Shown in pieces: positions 35,626 through 44,581 of a DNA stretch of 64,000 nucleotides (position 1 is the first letter of the stretch; the number at the start of each line of letters is the position of its first letter). A program made the position numbers and the translations under genes. Source of the stretch: Eustoma russellianum. Taxonomy: Eukaryota > Streptophyta > Magnoliopsida > Gentianales > Gentianaceae. Under the pieces are notes generated by a model. It was not told where the DNA came from. It made no database searches and saw only the letters and a list, made by a program, of their open reading frames with translations. The DNA is taken from positions 26,393,346 through 26,457,345 of the forward strand of contig AP025056.1 of NCBI GenBank assembly GCA_036186865.1, given 5' to 3'.

Positions 35626-37114
35626 TGTTAGGTCCCTTAGAACACACTAGAAGGGGGGGTTGAATAGTGTGTTCACCAAGTATGGATATTTTGTGGCTAT
35701 TTTTCGTTTTAGAGTGCAACCGATACTTGGATGTGTTCTTTTGAAAGATAAAAACTTGAAAGACAAGAAAGAACACGATTATGTATAGAGGTTCAAGTCA
35801 AGAGACTCTACTCCTCTACCTTCTTGATGTTTCACAAGAAGGATTTTGAAATGGGAATTGTTATTTCTTTTGGGGGAAACAACAACCAAAACAAGATCAA
35901 AAGAATACAAACTAGGCACCTTGCCTAGACCACAACCAAGAGTTCTAACACTTTGAAGTTTTGCCTCCAAAGATCTTCTTTGCCCTCAAAGAAATCTTGT
36001 AGGGAGAATAGTGCACCACACACTATCAACAAACCCTTCAAAGTTTAGAAAACTTAAACAAAGAGCACCCTTGCTCCTTGACCAACAATCTACCAAAATC
36101 TCTCACAGAAAATCTCACCAAGAAGAAGACTCTTCTTCTTACAATAATCACTCTCAACAATAAAGTAAAAGTATACAAAGATTTACAACTATTTTGAGAG
36201 CTTGAGCTTGAGAGCACTTGAGAGCTTGTGAAGTAGAAAGTTGGAGAAGAAGAATGAACCAAACCCTTCTTTTATCAACCTTCAAGAAAACTTCCCGTTT
36301 GAAATCTTCTGCCCAGCCAATAATGGGATTTGGCAGCTTGTGAAGGACTGCAGCAGTCTTCAAAAACAGTTCTTGGCATGTAGCAACCATTTAGAAGAGG
36401 ATTCAGAAACTTTGGCCAAGAATAGAAACCTGGGATCTCTGAGTGTGAGAGAAGACCTGCTGAAACAACACTAAAAGAGGAGGGAACAAAGAGTCAACTG
36501 GTAAGAAAATGAAGCAAAAAGACATTTGTCCCGTTGGTAACATGAAGCGCCTGAACTGTCAAAAGAACAAGCGTTCCATGTCACATGGAGCGCTTAATGT
36601 GAAACAGAACAAGCGTTCGAAGTCACATTAAGCGCTTCATGTAGGCAATAGAAGGCGTTCGAAGTGGCATGAAGCGCCTCATGTAACACTTCATGCAAGT
36701 TCGAACTGAAACTGACATTTTCTCAGAAACAGACCATGGGAAAGCGTGTTTATTCAGAGAAAAGTACTTTTGCCTTGGTGGAACACTTGAAGCGCTTCAA
36801 GTAGCGTTCGAAGTGTTCGTACATTTCATCAAGGCACATGAAGCGCTTGATGTAAGCGTTCGAAGTGCCCTGACTTTCATACACTTCACATGAAGCGCCT
36901 GAACAGGGCGTTCGAAGTGTACGTACATCCAGACACCTCACATAAAGCGCCTAAAGCAGGCGTTCGAAGTGTACTAGACTTCATCAAGGTGCATTAAGCG
37001 CCTGAAGTGAGAGTTCAAAGTGTACAACTTCAAACCATCAACTTGAAGCGCCTAATCTAACAAATTCAAGTACCAACCTTGTGCAAATCATCAAAACCAA
37101 ATCATATTCTAACA
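35626..37114 (-). repeat. Element C 3' LTR
   Basis: TGTTAGGTCCCTTAGAAC…CATATTCTAACA. From about 36540 to 37060 it carries roughly ten AAGCGCYT sites alternating with GCGTTCGAAGT sites. The small frames at 35779-36941 recur identically in the 5' LTR and are not genes. Confidence 0.95.
36540..37060. repeat. AAGCGCTT / TTCGAA palindrome array in element C U3
   Basis: AAGCGCCT or AAGCGCTT (self-complementary) recurs near 36546, 36630, 36682, 36791, 36842, 36893, 36953, 36996 and 37043. Between these sites lies GCGTTCGAAGTG (TTCGAA is self-complementary). Spacing is about 50 bp in the later part. The same array is at 45500-46016 in the 5' LTR, and a related array lies upstream of the extra ORF at 39044-39271. 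Confidence 0.8.
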
Positions 37115-37190
37115 TTCTCCCTCTTTTTGATGATTTCACAACATGCATCAATTTAAATTACTCCCCCTTAACAAATACTCCCCCTCACAT
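37115..37190 (-). promoter_or_regulatory. Element C polypurine tract and two extra PPT-like tracts
   Basis: On the minus strand AAAAAGAGGGAGAA abuts the 3' LTR. Two further purine tracts are complements of ACTCCCCCTTAAC (about 37161) and ACTCCCCCTCAC (about 37177). They would prime plus-strand DNA synthesis. Multiple tracts fit the Sirevirus lineage. Confidence 0.7.
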
Positions 37191-37365
37191 AGTGCATAAA
37201 ACTTTAAGAGAAGTATCAAATGATTCAGGATAAATTTTCACAAGAAAACCATTAATAAAAAACTTAACCATAAAGGAGAGGGATTTCAAACATCATCAAG
37301 AAGAGAAAAGTTTTTAGTCATCGCATGACCAACAAATTTCAAACAGCAGAAATAAAAAAAAACAG

Positions 37366-38739
37366 CTACACTCCACCACCCGAGCCAGCACCACTTCCGC
37401 CAGGATGCTGCAGATCACCAAAACTGAACCGGCTTGCAGCATATTCAGCAAAACCACCCATTGGTTGACCACTTCCACCAGCTTGTTCGACTCCACCAAC
37501 ACCCATTCCTGAACCTCCAGAACCTCCAGCAGTAGCAGCAGCAGTGTCTCCCCCTAAATCATCAAAATCAGGGGGAATTGATGCCCATGGCATTTCTTGG
37601 AGAATGGCTGCTTTAAGGATTCCAAAACGATATTCATGACGCGCTTCCCTGAGCTGAAGGTGCTGAACAGACTGTTCCAGAGACTGGATGCGTGCAATCA
37701 ACTCAGCATTTGTACTACTCCCATCGCCGTCTTGAGGACCTTCGTCAACTTCATCAGCAAGGTCGGGATGAAGAGTACTTTTTCGACGCTGAGAATCAAT
37801 GGCCTGAGCGATATTAGAGTTATCGTAGTAGTCAGTGTGGGCCACATTGGTGAGGGAGTCGGCAGAAATTTCAATGCCTTTAGACTTGATTAGCATGGTT
37901 ACGATGTTAGCGAAAGGCAAGGCTTTAGAACCTTTCCTTAGCGCGGCCATCATAACCTCAACAAGAATCCAACCAAAATTTAACTGTGTCTCTTGCAGAA
38001 TACGGTAGGTAACATAAAAATCCATATTACTCGGATTTCTAGTCGCTTTCCCGTTCACACAGTAGGTAACGACAGCAAGTAAAATTCGATTGACTAAAGG
38101 CATGTTTTGGGTCTTTTTGGTAGGAAAGTATTGAAGGTGGAATTTGACATCTTGCTCGCTGATGCCGTAGCGGTCGCTCCAATCAAACACAGAAAACTCA
38201 CTTAACCCATCATTTCTAACTCCTAAAAGGGCACAGATTTCCTGAATGGAAAAACTGAGAGGGGTACCATTTATGACAGTGTTTAAGGAGAAAGAGGAGT
38301 TTTCAGAATCAGGGGTAATCCACATGTTAGCATAAAATTTTCGGGTAAGAGTTTTAGAGTAGGATTGCATGTCTGACCTAAGCCACAAATGAGTCCATCC
38401 TTGTTTTTCAAGAAGAGCAATAACCTGGTTTGCATTGTGAGCAGGGGTAAAATCATCGATCTGAACCAGTTTCAACGGAGCAATGGGTCTATTTTTGCTC
38501 TTCCATTCTTCGTACAGCAAATGAGAGTAGAGAGAGAGATGAACTCCCATGGCCGTGTGATGAGGAGATTTTGTAACATCAGAATCAAGTTTGCGTTTCA
38601 TCCATGGAAAATTGTCTTTAGTGAGAGATTTACGGATTTCTTTGAGTTCAGAGGGTTCTCTGATGCCGGCAGGTCTCTTCCTCCGATGACCAGTGGGGAC
38701 ATTTTGAGATGAACCAGCGGAAGCCATTATAGAGTGCAA
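37366..38739 (-). CDS. Element C third ORF, plant-transposon-domain-like protein of unknown role
   Basis: A 457-codon frame in the same sense as gag and pol, between pol and the 3' LTR, where Sireviruses can carry an env-like gene. I favour the start at about 38724 (MASAGSSQNV) five codons in. The N-terminus is basic (RRKRPAG). The middle (about residues 115-270) contains TRKFYANMW, VINGTPLSFSIQEICALLG and NRILLAVVTYCVNGK, which resembles the domain annotated in plants as putative plant transposon protein (from memory). Near residues 345-390 lies a short coiled coil (NAELIARIQSLEQSVQHLQL). The last 60 residues are Gly-rich (GGSGGSGMGVGG). I see no signal peptide or membrane segment, so an envelope role is not supported. 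The frame is fully open in an element with identical LTRs, so it was intact at insertion. Confidence 0.8.
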   Translation of the reverse strand: MHSIMASAGSSQNVPTGHRRKRPAGIREPSELKEIRKSLTKDNFPWMKRKLDSDVTKSPHHTAMGVHLSLYSHLLYEEWKSKNRPIAPLKLVQIDDFTPAHNANQVIALLEKQGWTHLWLRSDMQSYSKTLTRKFYANMWITPDSENSSFSLNTVINGTPLSFSIQEICALLGVRNDGLSEFSVFDWSDRYGISEQDVKFHLQYFPTKKTQNMPLVNRILLAVVTYCVNGKATRNPSNMDFYVTYRILQETQLNFGWILVEVMMAALRKGSKALPFANIVTMLIKSKGIEISADSLTNVAHTDYYDNSNIAQAIDSQRRKSTLHPDLADEVDEGPQDGDGSSTNAELIARIQSLEQSVQHLQLREARHEYRFGILKAAILQEMPWASIPPDFDDLGGDTAAATAGGSGGSGMGVGGVEQAGGSGQPMGGFAEYAASRFSFGDLQHPGGSGAGSGGGV

Positions 38740-39271
38740 GAAGGTTGAAGGAATATGGAGAAAGATGATTAAGGAGATGAGGAAGATTGATGAGGAAGAG
38801 GGAATTTAAGGGAGATGGAGGGAAGTTGAAAAGATTGTGGGAAGATGAAGGGTTGCAGAACGTGGGAAATGGTGAAAGATGGGAAAATGGGAGAGAGAAA
38901 GGGAGGATGGAATGAATGTGCAGAAAATGGGAAGGGAAAATGGGGATCGTGGGAAAGAGGAAGAGGGAAAAACTGGCGCAGGAGTTGATGGTCATTGAAT
39001 GGCGCGAAAAATGAAGAGACGGCGGAAATGACAGTGAAGAATTAGGGTTGAAGCGCCTCAAGTGACTTCGAACGACTTCATACAAACAGATGAAGCGCTT
39101 GAAGTCACATCGAACGAGTGAAGAAACTCAGATGAAGCGCTTAAAGTCACATCGAACGAGTGAACAAACTTGGATAAAGCGCTTGATGTCACTTTGAACG
39201 AGTGACATCCTTAACATCAAGCGCTTGAAGTGATATAGAACGCCTTAACAATCTAAGATGAAGCGCTTCAT
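38740..39271 (-). promoter_or_regulatory. Leader of the third ORF with AAGCGC array and CT-rich stretch
   Basis: Between the pol stop and the third ORF. Six units of AAGCGCTTGAAGTCAC…GAACGAG spaced about 40 bp lie at 39044-39271. On the minus strand there follow AACCCTAATTC (telo-box-like, near 39045) and about 290 nt of very pyrimidine-rich sequence up to the ATG. This looks like a plant 5' leader rather than ordinary intergenic element sequence. It may give the third ORF its own promoter. That is inference. Confidence 0.5.
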
Positions 39272-39328
39272 GTCAACTGATATTGAAAATTTTTGAAATT
39301 TTCATGCTCAAAACTCAAGATGGTTTTG

Positions 39329-42300
39329 TCAACCCATATTGAGCAACCCCAACCTACTTCTTATAGATAAGAATACATCACTAGGCAAGGGTTTCGTGAA
39401 AATGTCCGCAAGTTGGTCATGTGTAGGAACAAATTCTACACTTACCAAGTTCTTTTGTACACAGTCACGGATGAAATGATACCTCACTTCAATGTGCTTG
39501 GTCCGACTATGTTGGACGGGATTTTGTGCAATATTTATGGCGGACGTGTTATCACACAAAATTGGCACCTTTGAGAAGTGAATGTTATAGTCATTTAACG
39601 TGTTAGTCATCCATAACAATTGTGCACAACACGAGGCGGCCGACACATATTCGGATTCCGCCGTAGAGAGAGACACACTGTTTTGTTTCTTGGAATACCA
39701 AGAAACGAGACAATCTCCAAGAAACTGACAAGTTCCGGAGGTGCTCTTTCTATCAACTAGACTCCCCGCATAATCGGAGTCACAATAACCTCTTAAATCA
39801 AAACATGCATTCTTAGGATAAAATAAACCAAATTTCAAAGTACTTCTAAGGTATCTAAGGATGCGTTTTACCGCAATAAAATGCATCTCCCTAGGATCAC
39901 TTTGAAATCTAGCACATAAGCATACCGCATGTAAAATATCGGGTCTACTAGCAGTTAAGTAAAGTAGACTACCTATAATGCCACGATACAAGGTTACCTC
40001 GACATGTTTTCCTTTTTCATCCTTGTCAAGCTTTGCACTTGTGCTCATTGGAGTGTTCACCTCTCTTCCTTCACCAAAATTGTACTTTTTGAGCAAGTCT
40101 CGTGTGTATTTGGCTTGGGAAATGTACACACCATCTTTGGTTTGCTTGATTTGTAATCCAAGGAAATAGTTTAGCTCGCCCATCATGCTCATCTCGAACT
40201 CACCTTGCATAAGACTAGCAAATTGCTCACAAAGACAATTGTTAGTAGCACCAAAAATAATATCATCAACATATACTTGAACAATTAAATGATTCCTACC
40301 TTGTTCTTTTATGAACAAAGTAGTGTCAACTTTACCTCTTGAAAAACCATTATTAAGAAGAAAAGTACTTAACCTCTCGTACCAAGCTCTTGGAGCTTGT
40401 TTGAGGCCGTAAAGAGCTTTTTTAAGTTTGAAGACATGATGTGGTGAATCATGACATTCAAACCCGGGAGGTTGTGCAACATACACTTCCTCTTGAATAA
40501 CACCGTTCAAGAATGCGGATTTAACATCCATTTGGTAAAGTGTAAAATCTCTATAACAAGCATATGCTAACAACATTCTAATAGCTTCAAGCCGTGCTAC
40601 GGGTGCAAATGTCTCATCAAAATCAATACCTTCTTCTTGACGATATCCTTGAGCAACTAACCTAGCCTTGTTTCTAGTGACATTACCTTGATCATCCATC
40701 TTGTTACGAAAAACCCATTTCGTACCAATAATAGGATGATCGTGTGGTTTGGGAACTAACTCCCAAACATCACTTCTTTCAAATTGGTTTAATTCTTCTT
40801 GCATAGCCAAGATCCAATTTTCATCAAGAAGTGCGTCTTTAATATTTTTAGGCTCTATAAGAGAGACAAATGCATTCTCTCTATATTGCCTTCGTGTGGT
40901 GATACCTCTATTTAAATCACCAATGACTAACTCTTGAGGGTGAGAACTTTTGTGCTTAAATGATCTAGGAAGATTGGATACATCACCTCCAACTTCCTCT
41001 TGATCATGTTCCGGAAGAGATGAACCTTCATTATCATCATGAACCTCATGTTCCGGAATTTTTGATGCATTTTCTACATTTTGTGAATCAACATGAGTAG
41101 AGGAGACACTTCTACGTGGCTCACTAAGTTCATTTACACAAGGTGGAGGAGTGCCTTCGAGAGGTTCAACTCTCAAGTCAACAAAGATGTTTCCATTTGG
41201 AGGATCATCAACGATTTCTCGTTGAGGAACAACCATAGGAACATCCTCAAAAATTTCTTCTTGAGGAGTCACATCTTCATCCTCTACACAATCCTCATTA
41301 AGTTTAGGTTCATCACTAAGTGACTCATTAAACTTAACATGGATTGATTCTTCCACCTTTTGACTCCTTTTGTTGAAAACACGAAATGCTTTGCTATTTG
41401 AGGCATAACCTAAAAAGATACCTTCATCCGCTTTGAGGTCAAGTTTGTCCAAAGTATCTTTGGTATTAAGTATAAAACACTTGCAACCAAAGACTTTGAA
41501 ATACCCAATGTTGGGAACTTTTCCATTCCAAAGCTCATAAGGTGTCACATTTAGGTATGGTCTCAAATAGACACGATTGATCACATGGCAAGCGGCATTA
41601 ACCGCTTCGGCCCAAAAATACTTGGGCAATCCGAACTCGTTTAACATTGCTCTACACATTTCTTGTAGAGTTCTATTTTTCCGTTCGGCCACACCATTTT
41701 GTTGAGGAGTTCTAGGTGCCGAAAGATCATGAGAGTATCCTTTGGATACGCAAAACCTTTCGAAATCACCATCGAACTCACCACCACGATCACTACGGAT
41801 GGTTTTGATGGTGTCACCCACATGATTTTCCAATCGTTTACTTAGACTTACAAACTCACTACATGCATCACTTTTCTTGGCAAGAAACATCACCCACGTA
41901 TAACGAGTATAGTCATCTACAACCACGAAGGTGTAATGTTTGCCACCCAAGCTTCTTGTTCCAACATCCCCATACAAATCCATATGAAGCAATTGTAGGG
42001 GCTTGGAGGTGGAAATATTTGTCTTGGGTTTGAAACTTGTTTTCACAAGTTTCGCCTTTTGACAAGTGTCACATAAGTCATTGTTTTCAAAACTCATTTT
42101 TGGAAGGCCTCGGACTTTATCATTTTCGCAAATAAATTTAAATGTTTTGAAACATACATGTCCGAGACGTCTATGCCATAGTTGCGTCAAATCATTCTTA
42201 GCAACTAGACACGATACATTTTGAGAAACCAAATCATTGATGCTAACTTTGTAAATATTTTTGAAACGCAAAGCCTCAAATAAAATCTTTTCTTCCTTTT

Positions 42301-42601
42301 TCACAACACACTTTGTTTTCAAAAACGTTACCTCATAATTAGCATCACAAAGTTGACTGACACTTATCAAGTTAAACTTAAGACCTACAACATATAAGAC
42401 ATCACTTAGAGAGAAGGAATCGTTACCCACAATACCATGTCCTTTGATTTGGCCTTTGCTACCGCCAAAGTGGACAACTCCTCCGTCTTGCATAGTGAGT
42501 CTATGGAAGAGACGTTTGTCTCCCGTCATATGGTTGGAACACCCACTGTCCACGACCCATTTGACCTTCTTGTCTTCGCTTTCTCCATTGAGTGCTAGGG
42601 C
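39329..42601 (-). CDS. Element C pol: protease, integrase, reverse transcriptase, RNase H
   Basis: Open from GCC at 42601, just after a TAG, to the stop at 39329. The protease motif is VVDSGCSNHMTG. The integrase zinc module is LWHRRLGHVC … CDTCQKAK, and the integrase triad is D in LLHMDLYG, D in SDRGGEFDG and E in NGVAERKNRTL. RT shows KARLVAQGYRQEEGIDFDE, QMDVKSAFLNG and YVDDIIFGA. RNase H shows GYCDSDYAGS, SLSTAESEYVSAA and CDNTSAINIA, ending near ADIFTKPLPSD. No stop or frameshift interrupts it. It lies +1 relative to gag, and its first ATG is inside the protease motif (42553), so it needs frameshifting or splicing to be made as Gag-Pol. Confidence 0.95.
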   Translation of the reverse strand, partial: ALALNGESEDKKVKWVVDSGCSNHMTGDKRLFHRLTMQDGGVVHFGGSKGQIKGHGIVGNDSFSLSDVLYVVGLKFNLISVSQLCDANYEVTFLKTKCVVKKEEKILFEALRFKNIYKVSINDLVSQNVSCLVAKNDLTQLWHRRLGHVCFKTFKFICENDKVRGLPKMSFENNDLCDTCQKAKLVKTSFKPKTNISTSKPLQLLHMDLYGDVGTRSLGGKHYTFVVVDDYTRYTWVMFLAKKSDACSEFVSLSKRLENHVGDTIKTIRSDRGGEFDGDFERFCVSKGYSHDLSAPRTPQQNGVAERKNRTLQEMCRAMLNEFGLPKYFWAEAVNAACHVINRVYLRPYLNVTPYELWNGKVPNIGYFKVFGCKCFILNTKDTLDKLDLKADEGIFLGYASNSKAFRVFNKRSQKVEESIHVKFNESLSDEPKLNEDCVEDEDVTPQEEIFEDVPMVVPQREIVDDPPNGNIFVDLRVEPLEGTPPPCVNELSEPRRSVSSTHVDSQNVENASKIPEHEVHDDNEGSSLPEHDQEEVGGDVSNLPRSFKHKSSHPQELVIGDLNRGITTRRQYRENAFVSLIEPKNIKDALLDENWILAMQEELNQFERSDVWELVPKPHDHPIIGTKWVFRNKMDDQGNVTRNKARLVAQGYRQEEGIDFDETFAPVARLEAIRMLLAYACYRDFTLYQMDVKSAFLNGVIQEEVYVAQPPGFECHDSPHHVFKLKKALYGLKQAPRAWYERLSTFLLNNGFSRGKVDTTLFIKEQGRNHLIVQVYVDDIIFGATNNCLCEQFASLMQGEFEMSMMGELNYFLGLQIKQTKDGVYISQAKYTRDLLKKYNFGEGREVNTPMSTSAKLDKDEKGKHVEVTLYRGIIGSLLYLTASRPDILHAVCLCARFQSDPREMHFIAVKRILRYLRSTLKFGLFYPKNACFDLRGYCDSDYAGSLVDRKSTSGTCQFLGDCLVSWYSKKQNSVSLSTAESEYVSAASCCAQLLWMTNTLNDYNIHFSKVPILCDNTSAINIAQNPVQHSRTKHIEVRYHFIRDCVQKNLVSVEFVPTHDQLADIFTKPLPSDVFLSIRSRLGLLNMG

Positions 42602-44534
42602 CTACAAAAGAACCATATGAAGTTGGTACCCTTTTTGTTTTGGGTCCTTGAAGGTTAGTTACCTTCATCTCGCCTTTCGGCACCCACACAAGATTCTTAT
42701 TATTCTTAGCTCTACATACTCTCTCTACATGACCTTTCCTATTACAATAAAAACATGTAGGAGTATGCTTGTGTGTTGGTGCATGCTTGTGCGAATGTTT
42801 GTGCATTGGCACATGTCGTGTTTCCTTCTTAGGAACCACCTTCTTTGGAATAGTAGAAGGTTTTTGTTTCACAACATGGACCAAAGGTTGTGATACCTTT
42901 GGTGCATTAGCCTTTTGTTTAGGCATGTGCCTTTGCTTCTTCAAGGAGGTTTTAGACTCCTTGATCACTTGTGCTTGTTCCTTTTTATTTCCCTTCTTAG
43001 ATGCATACATGACACTAGGTTTGACTTTCATGCTTGGCCTAGATGCATCTTTATTCTCTATCTCTTTAGCACCTACCCTTGAATCATTTTTCTTATCCTC
43101 AAGGGCTTGAGCACATGATTTCATCAATTCATGTTTCTCTTCAAGTGCAATCACATGCATGGTTAAAAATATGTCATGCTCAAGTTGCAATGCAATGTGA
43201 TTCTCTAACGTGTCATTGTACTCATTTATGCATGCTCTAAACTCTTTCTTGACACGTTGATATTTTAAATCAAGGAGATCATTTTCTTGTATTAAATCAT
43301 CTCGTTCATCAATAATTTTATAGTGCGATGAAATATTGCATACCTCCTTGTCATCGTCGATGGCCATTAGTGCAAAGAACTCCTTGTCGAGATCATCTTC
43401 CACCACCCCCGTGAGTGCAAGATCATCTCTATCGCCATTGTCGCTCTCGGATCCGGAAAGAAAGCTCTCCCAATGGGCTACCTCCGCTTGCAAAGCCTTC
43501 TTCCTTTGGTAGATGGCCTTCTTGTCTTTGAGTTGCGGCTCTTTCACCCGACAATCCTTCATGAAATGACCAAGCTTCCCACATTTGTAGCATTTATTCT
43601 CTTGGTCCTTCACTTTGTCCTTGGGGTATCTTTCCTTGACGAACCTTCTTGCTTCGTCACCATTTTTTCTTGCAATACGTCGGAATCTTTTGACAAGAAG
43701 TCCGACTTCATCATCCGAGTCCTCCGACTCTACGACCAACGCCTTTGAAGATTGGCGAATAGGATCATTCTTCTCTTGTGCATCTAAATGAATCTCATAA
43801 GTGATGAGATTCCCGTATAACTCGTCCAAGGTGATTGTTTCAAGATCCTTGGACTCCTCGATGGCCGTCACTTTTGCATTCCATTCTCTTCCTAAACTGT
43901 TTAGGAAGCAATGATTTAAATCTTCTTGTTCTATCTTCTTGCCAACCGCTTTGAGAAGGTTGACAAGTTTGGTGAATCTTTGGATGGACTCTTCAATCTT
44001 TTCACCTTTGGGGACAGTGAAGTTGTAAAATTGTTTTATCAACTGTCTCCTTTTGGCCTTTCTTACTTGAGAAGTTCCTTCATGGATCATCTCAAGCTTT
44101 GTCCAAGCCTCATGTGCAGATTGGACACCTTGAATCTGAGCTCTCTCATTGGTGGAAAGAGAGCTATTTAAAATAGCAAGAGCCTTGCTATTTATGGCCA
44201 ACTGGAACTCCTCCTCCGGGGAAGGATCATCAATATCAATGGGAATCATAGATCCTTTTGAGACCTCAACCCATATTCTGTGAGAACAAGAACGCAAGTA
44301 CGTTTCCATGTTTGACTTCCACAGTGGGTAGTTTAAAGGGTCAAACATGGGAACTTTAACATGAACATTTGAGATAGAAGGGAATAGGGTTTCCTGCCTC
44401 CTTCTTCTGGAAATATCAGCAGTAGGAGAGCTCACATCCTCATCAACAGAGGCCTGCCTCCTTCTTCTGGAGGTTTCAGCAGTAGGAGAACCCAAATCAT
44501 CAAAAACAAAGGGATCCATACTAGAAATGATCAA
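42501..44534 (-). CDS. Element C gag
   Basis: A 677-codon frame. The start is at 44534 (MIISSMDPF) or 44519 (MDPF). The N-terminus carries a 20-residue tandem repeat (SPTAETSRRRRQ, then SPTADISRRRRQ). The capsid region begins FDPLNYPLWKSNMETYL, typical of copia Gag, with MIHEGTSQVRKAK and a helical body. Two CCHC knuckles follow, CYKCGKLGHFMKDC (about 43540-43600) and CFYCNRKGHVERVC (about 42700-42750), then VWVPKGEMK. Two knuckles and large size fit Sirevirus Gag. The last 54 codons (VTNLQGPK … to the stop at 42501) overlap pol in another frame and would be absent from a spliced product. Gag would build the cytoplasmic particle. Confidence 0.94.
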   Translation of the reverse strand: MIISSMDPFVFDDLGSPTAETSRRRRQASVDEDVSSPTADISRRRRQETLFPSISNVHVKVPMFDPLNYPLWKSNMETYLRSCSHRIWVEVSKGSMIPIDIDDPSPEEEFQLAINSKALAILNSSLSTNERAQIQGVQSAHEAWTKLEMIHEGTSQVRKAKRRQLIKQFYNFTVPKGEKIEESIQRFTKLVNLLKAVGKKIEQEDLNHCFLNSLGREWNAKVTAIEESKDLETITLDELYGNLITYEIHLDAQEKNDPIRQSSKALVVESEDSDDEVGLLVKRFRRIARKNGDEARRFVKERYPKDKVKDQENKCYKCGKLGHFMKDCRVKEPQLKDKKAIYQRKKALQAEVAHWESFLSGSESDNGDRDDLALTGVVEDDLDKEFFALMAIDDDKEVCNISSHYKIIDERDDLIQENDLLDLKYQRVKKEFRACINEYNDTLENHIALQLEHDIFLTMHVIALEEKHELMKSCAQALEDKKNDSRVGAKEIENKDASRPSMKVKPSVMYASKKGNKKEQAQVIKESKTSLKKQRHMPKQKANAPKVSQPLVHVVKQKPSTIPKKVVPKKETRHVPMHKHSHKHAPTHKHTPTCFYCNRKGHVERVCRAKNNKNLVWVPKGEMKVTNLQGPKTKRVPTSYGSFVGPSTQWRKRRQEGQMGRGQWVFQPYDGRQTSLP
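42602..42662 (-). other. Candidate 61-nt intron joining gag to pol in element C
   Basis: On the minus strand AAG is followed by GTAACTAACC … GGTTCTTTTGTAG and then GCCCTAGC. The donor is GTAACT, ACTAAC is a branch-like site and the acceptor is TTTTGTAG. Length is 61 nt. The cut falls after a gag codon (WVPKGEMK) and lands on the first pol codon (ALALNGESED), so removal gives one continuous gag-pol frame. Aligned segments exist in elements A (21417-21479) and B (58975-59039). Splicing is not proved from sequence. Confidence 0.55.
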
Positions 44535-44566
44535 ATCTTGTATTTGGACTCAAATAAGCAAGATGA

Positions 44567-44579
44567 GGCTCTGATACCA
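44567..44579 (-). other. Element C primer binding site (initiator tRNA-Met)
   Basis: GGCTCTGATACCA is the complement of TGGTATCAGAGCC, two bases inside the 5' LTR that begins at 44582. Confidence 0.93.
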
Positions 44580-44581
44580 AT

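Noticed and set aside
36540..37060. Regular short repeats that could suggest a CRISPR array
   Set aside because: Plant nuclear LTR, repeats of 8-12 bp with variable and partly repeated spacers, duplicated exactly in both LTRs.
37366..38739. Calling the third ORF of element C an envelope protein
   Set aside because: The position fits, but I see no signal peptide, transmembrane segment or fusion-like region.
38648..39085. 145-codon minus frame upstream of the third ORF
   Set aside because: Ser/Phe/Pro-rich translation of a CT-rich leader in a different frame, with no domain. More likely an untranslated leader.
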